Assembly (NCBI RefSeq): GCF_000422325.1 | Contig: NZ_AULO01000010.1 | Span: 62,001 to 126,000, forward strand | Direction: 5' to 3' | Length of the DNA stretch: 64,000 nt | Source: Marinospirillum minutulum DSM 6287 | Lineage (GTDB): Bacteria > Pseudomonadota > Gammaproteobacteria > Pseudomonadales > Halomonadaceae | Part shown: piece by piece, positions 47,264-55,656 of the stretch | Position numbering within the stretch: the first letter of the stretch is position 1 | How the letters are laid out: each line of letters begins with the position of its first letter | Translations under genes and position numbers: made by a program | Notes under the pieces: generated by a model | What the model saw: the letters and a program-made list of their open reading frames with translations, nothing else | What the model was told of the DNA's origin: nothing | Database searches by the model: none

Positions 47264-48198
47264 TTGAAAGAATTTCTTTTGAAGATATATTAAAGATTGC
47301 TGATTGGTGGAAAGAGTCAGGAGGGTCATCAAAAGTTGAAATAGCTGCGCTAGAGCCTACTTTGTGGAAAGATGGAGATCGAGATATATGCGACATTGTA
47401 AAGTATCTGAAAGAAAATGGTTTTATAGTGTCCATAACAACCAATGGCTCCACATTATCTAAATACAGTAAGTCAATCAAAGAAGCAGGAGTTGACTTGT
47501 TGAGAATTAGCTGGCACTCTCTCGATGATGATGTTTTTAAAGATATAACTGGAGGCGGCAATCAAGAGATTGTGGTAAGAGGGTTGCTAAAATCAATTGA
47601 ACTTGGAATAAATGTAAAAATAAATCGTGTGTTGCTGAGAGGGTATACAAAAGATATTAGGGATAAGGTGGGTTTAATTGATAAATACAAGCTCAAAATA
47701 AAGCTCCTGGATCTTTATTGGACTCCTTCTAGTAATGACTTTTATGAAAAATATTACATTTCTCCTCAGGAAGTTATTTTGAATGAGTTGGACGGTTTTT
47801 ATTTGGAGAAAGTAGATAATATTGAGGCATCAGGAAGAAGTAGAGTAACTTATAGAACTAAGAATGGTGGAGTTGTTGAGTACAAGGTAAAGGAGAGCGC
47901 AGAAAAAAATCATGAATACTGTAAGGAGTGCAAGTTTAAGGATGAGTGCTTAGAAGGTTACGGAGACTACTTTAGAGTTTTCCCAGACTCTTCTGCATCA
48001 CTGTGTTACTTGAGAAAAGACTTGGCAACTTATGATTACAGCTCAATCTTTAAGGAAGAAACACCACTCAGGTTTGTTCTAGAAGGTAGGTGCAATTTTA
48101 ATTGTGGGTTTCCTGGTTCAAAGACATCCTGGTGTTTAAAGCAAGGGAGAGGGTTTTCTTTTCCAAGTAGAAAAGAGGTAATAAAAATTGAATTATAA
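47260..48198 (+). CDS. MoaA/viperin-like radical SAM protein with displaced cluster motif
   Basis: 312 aa. Residues ~5-135 follow the MoaA-type barrel after its iron-sulfur motif: ISFEDILKIADWW, EIAALEPTLWKD (the GGEP position), SITTNGSTLSKY, RISWHSLDDDVFKDITGG, INRVLLRGYTKDI. Cysteines C221, C224, C230 and C249 could hold an auxiliary cluster. The N-terminal CxxxCxxC is missing, but LRFVLEGRCNFNCGF appears at 270-284, near the C-terminus, giving CxxxC (278, 282), with the third Cys replaced and C292 nearby. This suggests a permuted or rearranged enzyme. ATGA overlap with the kinase gene, 11-bp overlap with the next. Confidence 0.72.
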   Translation: MIERISFEDILKIADWWKESGGSSKVEIAALEPTLWKDGDRDICDIVKYLKENGFIVSITTNGSTLSKYSKSIKEAGVDLLRISWHSLDDDVFKDITGGGNQEIVVRGLLKSIELGINVKINRVLLRGYTKDIRDKVGLIDKYKLKIKLLDLYWTPSSNDFYEKYYISPQEVILNELDGFYLEKVDNIEASGRSRVTYRTKNGGVVEYKVKESAEKNHEYCKECKFKDECLEGYGDYFRVFPDSSASLCYLRKDLATYDYSSIFKEETPLRFVLEGRCNFNCGFPGSKTSWCLKQGRGFSFPSRKEVIKIEL

Positions 48199-48676
48199 AA
48201 ATGAAAAAATTGCAGTTTTAGAAAAAATAAAAAAAAACTTGCTTGAGTCAATAAATCAAGCAAAAAGATCAATTTCAGACGCTCAGTCTGAAGCAAATTA
48301 TCATGTGGGAGCTATGCAGAGTCGCTATGATACGTTTAAGGAAGAAGCGCAGTATTTGGCAACTGCTCAAAAAATTAGACTAATCGAGCTTGAGAATAGT
48401 TTTGCACAATGCGAGATTATAATAAAGAAGATTTTGAGTGAAAGCTTCGTTTTCAAAAAAGTTGAGCTAGGAGCTTTATTTACGGTCAGTAGTAGTGATG
48501 GCGCAAAAAGCTACTTCATAGTTCCAACCTCAACTGGTGAGGTTGAAAAATTATGCGGACTAGATGTTTTTTGTATAAATATGAGCGCACCAGTAATAAA
48601 AAAATATATTGGTCTTGTTGAGGGAGATGAGCCAGAAGATAGTGAAAAAGAAGAGTATATCGAGTCTATTTTTTGA
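48188..48676 (+). CDS. Coiled-coil protein with GreA/GreB C-terminal-like domain
   Basis: 162 aa from a TTG start, supported by GAGGT 8 bases upstream; no in-frame ATG serves. The N-terminal ~75 residues are a coiled coil (KIKKNLLESINQAKRSISDA ...). The C-terminal VELGALFTV...SYFIVPTSTGEV...INMSAPVIKKYIGLVEGDEPE follows the GreA/GreB FKBP-like domain (VxLGS...V...SPxGxALLGxxxGDE). In Gre factors a coiled coil enters the RNA polymerase secondary channel. Third gene of the AT-rich module; a role on stalled or chain-terminated RNA polymerase is inference. Confidence 0.55.
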   Translation: MNYKNEKIAVLEKIKKNLLESINQAKRSISDAQSEANYHVGAMQSRYDTFKEEAQYLATAQKIRLIELENSFAQCEIIIKKILSESFVFKKVELGALFTVSSSDGAKSYFIVPTSTGEVEKLCGLDVFCINMSAPVIKKYIGLVEGDEPEDSEKEEYIESIF

Positions 48677-48695
48677 ACGCGCCATGCCTTAGTAG

Positions 48696-48842
48696 TCGAT
48701 AGGGAGTAATTTATTAAGGGGGCGCGAGACGCAAGAACCACTGTTGCAGGCCTCATTTTTGCATGAAAAATTCACTGAGATGGAAGTGACGGGTAAAATA
48801 ATTAACGCTCCAAGTTTAAATGATGTAATTTATCTGTAAATA
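48696..48842 (+). other. Open frame remnant, possible 3' end of a lost gene
   Basis: Frame 48696-48842 is open and ends at TAA: ...LLRGRETQEPLLQASFLHEKF and then TEMEVTGKIINAPSLNDVIYL. It has no start codon or ribosome-binding site. The composition is less AT-rich than the module before it, so it may be the tail of an older gene truncated when the module arrived. No family recognised. Confidence 0.3.
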
Positions 48843-48875
48843 CCCCATTTATAACACAGTCATCTCGTAGAGAAT

Positions 48876-49553
48876 TTATGCCGCATTTCGGTACTCTAAC
48901 GGCGTCATGTCATTCAGTGAGTCGTGTGGTCGTTCAGTGTTATATAACTCAATCCAGTCTTCGGTTATTTGCTTTACCTCATTCAGGTTGTTGAAAATAT
49001 ATAAATCCAGTACATCATCACGATACGTTCGGTTAAATCGCTCAATGTATGCGTTCTGGTAAGGGCAACCAGGTTTGATGTAATCAATCATAATGCCATG
49101 CACTTTTGCCCAGCTGGTGAAGACTTCTGAGGTAAATTCACTGCCGTTATCAACGCGAATTTTCTCAGGGTAACCGTGCCATTCAGCCAGTTGGTCCAGA
49201 TAACGTATTACACGCAACGATGGCATACTGGTCGCGATATCAATGCCGAGTATTTCACGGTTAAAATCATCAATAACATTGAATGTCCGAAACCGGACTT
49301 TGTTGTGTAAGCTGTCGCTCATAAAGTCCATTGACCAGCACTTACCCAGCGCACTAGGCGCAGCCAGAGGCTCAGGGTTGCGGTTAGGCACGCGTCGCTT
49401 GCCTTTGCGCCGCAGGTTCAGTTTTAACTCAGTATAAACACGATATACTCGCTTGTGATTCCAGCTGTGGCCTAGCTTGCGAAGACGTTTGAAGCACTTA
49501 GGAAAACCCCAGCGATGATGCAGCATCACTGAAAACAGGTGCTTGGATACCAT
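48876..49553 (-). pseudogene. IS3-family (IS407/IS51-like) OrfB, 5' truncated
   Basis: 225 codons. The integrase core is complete, with D76 (MDFMSDSL), D135 (RVDNGSEF) and E171 (YIERFNRTYRDD), but the first ~50-60 residues of OrfB and all of OrfA are missing: the frame starts at a chance ATG just after a stop and next to unrelated sequence at 49554. So the element has lost its 5' half where the IS1380 remnant begins. The other end, near 48842-48875 (GTTATAAATGGGGTA read outwards), may be its terminal repeat. Confidence 0.8.
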
Positions 49554-49680
49554 TCAATGTATGAGAATAAAAGAGTCTGGGCGTTCATCTACAGGACAGC
49601 ATCAAATGCTAAGGTCGGAATCAACATCACCAGACTCACCGGAACAGAGGTAGCTAACCTCAGCTCCAAGAGAGATACAA
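49554..49680. other. Junction segment between two IS remnants, unassigned
   Basis: 127 bp between the truncated IS3 OrfB and recognisable IS1380 coding sequence. It may be front-end IS1380 sequence or IS3 debris; all three plus frames have stops and I recognise nothing. Confidence 0.3.
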
Positions 49681-50217
49681 GGTCGTCCATCTGATGAACT
49701 GCGAGAATGATGCCATGACCTGAGCTATCAGGCCGACAGCTGGGCAAACCCGCGCAGGGTGGTACTGGTCGTTCAGGAAAAGCCCGATGACCTTTTCCTG
49801 CACGCCTTCTTCATCGTCACCAACCTGCAGGAATATGAGTGCTCTGCCGAAAAGTTGCTGGATCTGTACCGCAAAAGAGGCAAGGCCGAAGCCCATATGG
49901 GCGAGTTAAAATCCACCCTGGATCTGCACCTGCCTTCAACCAATCGAGGGGCATTAACGGTTCAGCAGGTGATGGCCCGTAATCAGGTTAACCTGCTGCT
50001 GAGTCTTTACGCCTATCAGCTGATGCACAGCCTGCGCTACCTGATGGAAGAAAAAACCGGCAACGGCTGGAGCTTGAGACGCCTGAGAGAGCAGCTGCTG
50101 AAAGTGGCCGCCACCCTGACCGTTCATGCCCGGCAGATCAAGGTCAATCTGGGAGCTGCCGCCAACAAGTGGTGGCCGATCTTGCTGGAAGCCCTTTATC
50201 GACCACAAACAGAATAA
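49681..50217 (+). pseudogene. IS1380 transposase C-terminal part with nonsense codon
   Basis: From 49681 the frame reads GRPSDELRE-stop-CHDLSYQADSW, with TGA at 49708-49710 where Trp (TGG) is expected. It then continues open as VVLVVQEKPDDLFLHAFFI...ECSAEKLLDLYRKRGKAEAHM to the stop at 50217. It shows what copy 1 lacks just before ECSAEQLLDLY. Inactive because of truncation and nonsense. Confidence 0.75.
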
Positions 50218-50450
50218 CCACCGTCAGCAGGCAGTCAGGCAAGTATCCACAAGGGGTTATCGGCAACAGCCGAGAAGCTCGGCTGCCTGCGAGTCGAAAA
50301 TCAGGCTCAGGAAAGCTGGAAAGTGACAAAAAATCAGTTAAAAAGGCCAGTAAGCTCAGTAAAAAATGAGTATCAAAACATAGGGTCGCTGGTAGCAGGG
50401 TCAAACAGCGGTTCGGAGAGGCTGATTCACAGCCTCATGAATAATGCGGG
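49681..50450 (+). mobile_element. IS1380-family element, 5' truncated (copy 2)
   Basis: The 3' half of an IS1380-family element ending in CTCATGAATAATGCGGG at 50450. The 614 bp from 49837 are nearly identical to 37000-37584 in the same orientation. The left end is lost at the junction with the IS3 remnant. Outside its right end the sequence continues TTTAG, the same five bases that precede copy 1. Confidence 0.8.
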
Positions 50451-50578
50451 TTTAGATGTATTGGGCTGGATCAATAGCCATAACTGGTAGTAAAAACATA
50501 TAAATTTTCAAAAGTTTTTTAACGACTTAATTTGCTATGCTCTAGGGCAGAAAAGTTTACCCCGATTAAGGAAGTAAG

Positions 50579-51787
50579 ATGACTGCTAACTCACCTAAAC
50601 TCATGCCTATTGCTCAAGCCTTAGAACAAATGCTAGAGCAAATTACACCCTTACAACAAACCAAACAACTGGCATTGCTTAAAGCCAACCAACGTATTTT
50701 AGCAGTTGATCAGTTAGCACCCATCAATGTACCTCCTGCAGATAATTCCAGCATGGATGGTTATGCCTTAGCTTTTGCTGACAGAGGAAAGTCCTTAGTT
50801 GTTTCACAGCGCATTACTGCTGGTAGTAGCCCCAGCCCTTTACAAGCTGGAACTTGCGCTCGTATCTTCACTGGAGCTGAAATTCCAGCCGGTGCAGACA
50901 CAGTTGTTATTCAAGAAAAAGTAACGCTTGATGATGCAGCTAAGGCAAAAATACCTGCTGACTTAACGCTTGGACAAAATGTACGCCCACTTGGACAGGA
51001 TATAAAGCAGGGCGATTTAGTTATAGCCGCAGGTACACGCCTTGATTACCGCCATCTAGGGTTACTAGCCAGTATAGGTTTAGCTGAAGTGCCTGTTTTT
51101 CGCCGACCCAAGGTTGCCCTGCTAGCCAGTGGTGATGAGCTAGCCAATGCAGGTGAGTCACTAAAGCCTGGTCAAATTTACAATTCTAACCAACCGCTTT
51201 TAACTAGCCTATTAGAAGACCTAGGTGCTGAAGTTATTCATGCTGAAAAACTAGCCGACACCCAAATAGCCACTGAACAAGCCCTAGCCCTAGCAGCCGA
51301 ACAAGCAGACCTTATTTTATCCACAGGCGGTGTATCAGTCGGCGAAGAAGACCATATTAAACCAGCGGTAGAAAAGCTAGGAAAGTTGGGGTTATGGCGT
51401 ATTGCTATGAAGCCGGGCAAACCTTTAGCTTTTGGTGAAATTAAGGGCGTACCTTTTCTTGGTTTACCGGGTAACCCCGTTGCTGTTTTTGTGGGTGCAA
51501 AAATTTTTCTAAGTCCTCTATTAGCAAAACTTAGCGGTGCTTTATTTGAACCACTAGAACCTGCTTTGCAAAAAGCAACAGCCCTGTTCACCGCAACAAC
51601 TCAAATACGCCAAGAGTACTTAAGGGTTAGAGCTACAAAAGTTAAGGGTGAATGGCTACTAGAAGCCTACTCTAATCAAAACTCTGGTGTTCTTAGCTCT
51701 GTTGTTTGGGCAAATGCACTGGCTGTACTTCCTCCTGATAGCAATATTAAGCCGGGTGACAAGGTAAGTTTTATGGAAATTAATTAA
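50579..51787 (+). CDS. moeA: Molybdopterin molybdenumtransferase
   Basis: Inserts molybdate into adenylated molybdopterin. Family marks: PPADNSSMDGYALAF, GTCARIFTGAEIPAGADTVVIQE, LLASGDELANAGE, YNSNQPLLTSLLEDLGAEV, LSTGGVSVGEEDHIKPAVEKLG and KPGKPLAFG...GLPGNPVAVFVG. 402 aa is normal, with a C-terminal domain IV. First core gene to the right of the island. No other moa/moe gene lies beside it. Confidence 0.95.
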   Translation: MTANSPKLMPIAQALEQMLEQITPLQQTKQLALLKANQRILAVDQLAPINVPPADNSSMDGYALAFADRGKSLVVSQRITAGSSPSPLQAGTCARIFTGAEIPAGADTVVIQEKVTLDDAAKAKIPADLTLGQNVRPLGQDIKQGDLVIAAGTRLDYRHLGLLASIGLAEVPVFRRPKVALLASGDELANAGESLKPGQIYNSNQPLLTSLLEDLGAEVIHAEKLADTQIATEQALALAAEQADLILSTGGVSVGEEDHIKPAVEKLGKLGLWRIAMKPGKPLAFGEIKGVPFLGLPGNPVAVFVGAKIFLSPLLAKLSGALFEPLEPALQKATALFTATTQIRQEYLRVRATKVKGEWLLEAYSNQNSGVLSSVVWANALAVLPPDSNIKPGDKVSFMEIN

Positions 51788-51874
51788 ACCGCTATTCACC
51801 TTGGGCTAACTTGCTGAATCCGCTAGAATAGCGCCCCGCGTTTCTATACCTGTCGCTTTTAGGAGCTTTTTTTG

Positions 51875-54814
51875 ATGTCTGCTACTTCTGCCCAACACCC
51901 TCTATTTATTCCTGGCCAGCGCTGGATCAGCGATGCTGAAATTGAACTAGGTTTGGGCACCATTTTGCAGTGTGATAAACGCAGTGTAACCCTACTTTTT
52001 AATCACAATGGTGAAACACGAACCTATTCCACATCTACAGCACCTTTAACTCGTGTAGTGTTTAGTGAAGGGGATCAGGTTACGCATCAAGATGGTTGGA
52101 GTATGCGAGTAGCAGCAACTGAATCCATTGACGGCCTGCTTATTTACCTTGGCTCTAATAAAGAGGGCGAGCCACTTGAGCTAATGGAAACCCAGCTAGC
52201 GCCACAAGTTCGCTTCCAAGGCCCTAGAGAGCGGCTGTTAACTGGCCAAATCGACCGCAATAATGAATTTATGTTGCGTGCCCTTAGTCGCCAAGCTCAA
52301 ACCCGTTTAGCTAAAGACCCTTTACGTGGTTTGCGTGGCCCTAGAGTGGGGCTTATTCCTCATCAACTTTACATTGCTCATGAAGTGGGTCGCCGCCTTG
52401 CACCTAGAGTTTTGTTAGCCGATGAAGTGGGTTTGGGTAAAACCATTGAAGCGGGTTTAATTCTGCACCAACAGCTAATTACTGGCCGTGCACGTAGAGC
52501 CTTAATTTTGGTTCCCGGTAGTTTATGCCATCAGTGGTTGGTTGAATTGCTGCGCCGTTTTGGTTTGCCGGTTACTTTAGTCGATGCTGACCGTGCCCAA
52601 GCCACTGGTGCACCTTTTGCTGATGCCACTATCGCCTTAGCGAGTATTAATTGGTTAACACATGATGAACCAGCAAAGCAGCAAGCACTTGCTGAAGATT
52701 GGGACTTGCTCATTGTTGACGAAGCCCACCACCTGCGCTGGTCGCCTAATGAAGCCAGCCCTGAATACGAGTGTGTGCGCCAGCTTGCAGAACCTATCCC
52801 CGGCTTATTATTACTTACCGCAACACCTGAACAATCAGGCGAGGCTGGATTTTTTGCCCAGTTACAACTCCTAGATCCTGCACGCTACCCCAGCCTAGAA
52901 CAATTTTTAGCTGAAGAAGAAGGCTACCGCACCTGTGCCACAGCCATAGCCCGATTAGAAGCCCAGCAACCACTTGAACCAGCAGACTTAGCCGCCTTAC
53001 AAGAACGCTTAAGTGGCGATAGTTTGGCACTGTTAGACTTATTGGACAATCCACAAAGTGACGATGCCCAGCGTGATTCAGCCCGCCAACAGCTAACCGA
53101 GCAGCTATTAGACCGCTACGGTACAGGACGCGTGTTATTCCGTAATCGCCGCGCCAGCGTACCAGGCTTTCCCGAGCGCAAGGTTTTCCCTGTCGCCTTA
53201 GATTGCCCAACCGTTTATAAAGAAGTATTAGATGAATACGATGAGCCACATAAACAAATGATGGCTTCTGCCTTAACAGGACAAGACTGGCCCTATGCAG
53301 GCCTTTATCCTGAACGCCTTTATGCAATTCAAAAACGTGAAGAAGGGGATTGGTGGAACTTCGATCCAAGAGTAGATTGGCTGCTAGAGAAACTAAGCGA
53401 GCTTAACAATGAAAAAATTCTGCTTATTTGTGCACATGCCGATACTGCCCTTGATTTAAGCGATGCCCTTCGTCGTAGAGCAGGTATTTTAGCTGCAGTT
53501 TTCCATGAAGACATGCCACTGATTGAGCGTGACCGTGCAGCGGCTTGGTTTGCTGACGATGAAGACGGCGCACCCATTTTAATTTGTTCAGAAATAGGTA
53601 GTGAAGGACGCAACTTTCAGTTTGCTCACCACCTAGTTTTATTTGATTTACCTGCCCACCCAGATTTATTAGAACAGCGCATAGGGCGTTTAGATCGCAT
53701 AGGTCAAACGGAAACGGTTAAAATTCATGTGCCCTACCTAACCAATACGCCGCAAGAACCTTGGCTAGCTTGGTGTGGCGAAGAGGGCTTAGACCAATTC
53801 AGTCACCCTCGCCCTGTGGGTGCAACCCTTTGGCAGCAATACCAAGAAGAGCTGCATAATTTATTAGAAGGCATTTTAGAGGTTGACGACTTTTTACCTG
53901 AAGTAAAAGCTACACGCCAAGCAGCAGAAATAGAACTAGAAGCAGGTCGTCATCGTTTATTAGAACTGGCTTCGCATCGCCCTGAAGTTTCAGCCCAGCT
54001 AGTTGAACAGCTAGCCGATGATGAAATGGACAAAGAGCTAAGAAACTACCTAGAGGTGGCACTGGATGTTTACCGTATTCAAAATGAAGACCTAGATGCC
54101 AATACTTGGTATTTAAAGCCTGGGCAAGAGTCAGACACGGCTATTTTTACTGATGTGCATTTTGATATGGAAGAAGGCAGTTCAGGTACTTTCTTGCGTG
54201 ACAAAGCCTTGGCGCGTGATGACTTGCACTTTCTTACTTGGGAACACCCCTTAACACGCAATTGTTTAGAGGCTGCTACCAGCACAGTACAGGGCAATGT
54301 CACTGTGGCTCTGTTAAAAAATCCCGCTTTACCCGCAGGCACACTGCTAATTGAAGTTTTCTTTTGTTTGGAAACTTCCCAGCAAGAAGGTTTAGATATA
54401 AACCGTTATTTACCTCCACTAAGCCTACGTTTACTGCTAGATGGTCAGGGCAATAATCTAAGTAGCAAGGTTAAATTTAAAGGCTTATCGCGCCAGCTAG
54501 TTAGAATGAAAAAAGGATTAGCACGTGAAGTAGTTAAGTTACGTAAAGACCAGTTACGCCAGTTGTTAGACAAAGCAGAAACCCTAGCCGAAGAAGAGCT
54601 ACCTTCCATGCTAGAGCTAGCACAACAAGACATGCGTGACCTGCTAGATCCTGAAATTGCACGCTTAACTGCTTTGCAAAAAAATAACCCAGCTGTACGT
54701 AACGAAGAAGTTGAGCAGTTAGTAGAACAACGCAAACAGCTAGATTCCGCCTTAAATGCTGCTAGCCTAAGACTGGATGCCCTCAGAGTTATTGTTGCTG
54801 GTGGACAAGAGTAG
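51875..54814 (+). CDS. rapA: RNA polymerase-associated ATPase RapA
   Basis: Swi2/Snf2-type ATPase that recycles RNA polymerase. N-terminal tudor-like domains (PGQRWISDAEIELGLGTIL), then Walker A LLADEVGLGKTIEAGLILHQ (~185-204), DEAH box VDEAHHLRWS, and helicase C motifs EIGSEGRNFQFAHHLVLFDLP and LEQRIGRLDRIGQ. 979 aa, close to E. coli (968). The ATG at 51875 is preferred over the TTG one codon upstream; AGGAG precedes. Confidence 0.95.
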   Translation: MSATSAQHPLFIPGQRWISDAEIELGLGTILQCDKRSVTLLFNHNGETRTYSTSTAPLTRVVFSEGDQVTHQDGWSMRVAATESIDGLLIYLGSNKEGEPLELMETQLAPQVRFQGPRERLLTGQIDRNNEFMLRALSRQAQTRLAKDPLRGLRGPRVGLIPHQLYIAHEVGRRLAPRVLLADEVGLGKTIEAGLILHQQLITGRARRALILVPGSLCHQWLVELLRRFGLPVTLVDADRAQATGAPFADATIALASINWLTHDEPAKQQALAEDWDLLIVDEAHHLRWSPNEASPEYECVRQLAEPIPGLLLLTATPEQSGEAGFFAQLQLLDPARYPSLEQFLAEEEGYRTCATAIARLEAQQPLEPADLAALQERLSGDSLALLDLLDNPQSDDAQRDSARQQLTEQLLDRYGTGRVLFRNRRASVPGFPERKVFPVALDCPTVYKEVLDEYDEPHKQMMASALTGQDWPYAGLYPERLYAIQKREEGDWWNFDPRVDWLLEKLSELNNEKILLICAHADTALDLSDALRRRAGILAAVFHEDMPLIERDRAAAWFADDEDGAPILICSEIGSEGRNFQFAHHLVLFDLPAHPDLLEQRIGRLDRIGQTETVKIHVPYLTNTPQEPWLAWCGEEGLDQFSHPRPVGATLWQQYQEELHNLLEGILEVDDFLPEVKATRQAAEIELEAGRHRLLELASHRPEVSAQLVEQLADDEMDKELRNYLEVALDVYRIQNEDLDANTWYLKPGQESDTAIFTDVHFDMEEGSSGTFLRDKALARDDLHFLTWEHPLTRNCLEAATSTVQGNVTVALLKNPALPAGTLLIEVFFCLETSQQEGLDINRYLPPLSLRLLLDGQGNNLSSKVKFKGLSRQLVRMKKGLAREVVKLRKDQLRQLLDKAETLAEEELPSMLELAQQDMRDLLDPEIARLTALQKNNPAVRNEEVEQLVEQRKQLDSALNAASLRLDALRVIVAGGQE

Positions 54815-54837
54815 AACGACTACAAGACAGGGTTAAG

Positions 54838-55656
54838 ATGCGATTATTTACTTTATTTAGTGGTTTATTACTTCTTAGCCTGCCTAGTTTATTACTAGCC
54901 GAAAAGCCCAAGTGTGCAGAGTCTATCGTTGGCTGCTTTCAAACTTCCGAACAATCGGCTTTAAGTGTTTATGAGCCCATGTACTTAATTGCTGGCGGAG
55001 AATACGGTGAAGACTTAAAAGGGCGCTTTCAATTTAGCTTTAAATACAAGCTATTTGATGATCAATCTTCCTTAATTAAATCAGCGCCTTGGCTAGACAG
55101 TTTTCATCTTGCTTACACACAAACCAGCTTATGGAATTGGTCAAAAGAATCTTTACCCTTTGAGGACACTAGCTACAAACCCTCTTTCTACTTCACCTTA
55201 GATGCAAGCCCTGCTTATGATTTATTAGCCTTTGGCTATGCCCATGAATCTAACGGTCAAGCCGAGGAAATATCGCGCAGTATGGATGCGATGTTTATTC
55301 AACCTGTTTGGAGCTTCCCTTTAGCTAATAGCTCTTTAATTCTATACCCTCGCTTTTTATATTATTTTAGAAAAGGAGAGTTTAATGAAGACCTTGCCGA
55401 TTACCGTGGTTATGTTGATTTAAAACTGCGCTACGGTAATCAAGATAGCTGGGGGATTAACACCCTTTATCGTTACGGAAAGTCTGGCCAATACAGTGTG
55501 CAGGTCGATCTTACCTACCCTATAAGAACACCTATTTCGATACGCACAGGTGGTTTTTTGTACCTTCAATACTTCCAAGGTTATGGCGAAAGTATGCTGA
55601 GCTACAATAAAGCAGTTGGCCCAATTTTTAGAATTGGGCTGGGTATAGTGCGTTAA
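54838..55656 (+). CDS. pldA: Outer membrane phospholipase A (OMPLA)
   Basis: Outer-membrane beta-barrel phospholipase, active as a calcium-dependent dimer when the membrane is perturbed. Signal peptide MRLFTLFSGLLLLSLPSLLLAE; 272 aa. The catalytic segment is FGYAHESNGQAEEISRSMD, with the His and Ser of the HxS motif. In E. coli the segment ends SRSWN, the Asn being the third catalytic residue; here it is SRSMD, so Asp takes its place. The gene ends 4 bp inside the convergent epimerase gene. Confidence 0.9.
   Translation: MRLFTLFSGLLLLSLPSLLLAEKPKCAESIVGCFQTSEQSALSVYEPMYLIAGGEYGEDLKGRFQFSFKYKLFDDQSSLIKSAPWLDSFHLAYTQTSLWNWSKESLPFEDTSYKPSFYFTLDASPAYDLLAFGYAHESNGQAEEISRSMDAMFIQPVWSFPLANSSLILYPRFLYYFRKGEFNEDLADYRGYVDLKLRYGNQDSWGINTLYRYGKSGQYSVQVDLTYPIRTPISIRTGGFLYLQYFQGYGESMLSYNKAVGPIFRIGLGIVR

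Larger units (their letters stand above)
36793..50450. mobile_element. Composite-transposon-like island bounded by IS1380 remnants
   Basis: Two IS1380-family remnants in the same orientation bound 13.66 kb. The left outer end is CCCGCCTTATTCATGAG (36793-36809) and the right outer end is its near inverse, CTCATGAATAATGCGGG (50434-50450). The bases just outside are TTTAG on both sides (36788-36792 and 50451-50455), fitting the 4-5 bp duplications known for IS1380. The cargo differs in base composition and codon use from the flanks, and moeA resumes at 50579. Either the whole unit moved in, or cargo accumulated inside one ancestral IS copy. Confidence 0.65.

Noticed and set aside
48110-48160. 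A frameshift that would restore the third cysteine of the radical SAM motif
   Set aside because: The alternative frames at this point hit a stop within about ten codons and do not give CxxxCxxC followed by a barrel, so I read the annotated frame as real.
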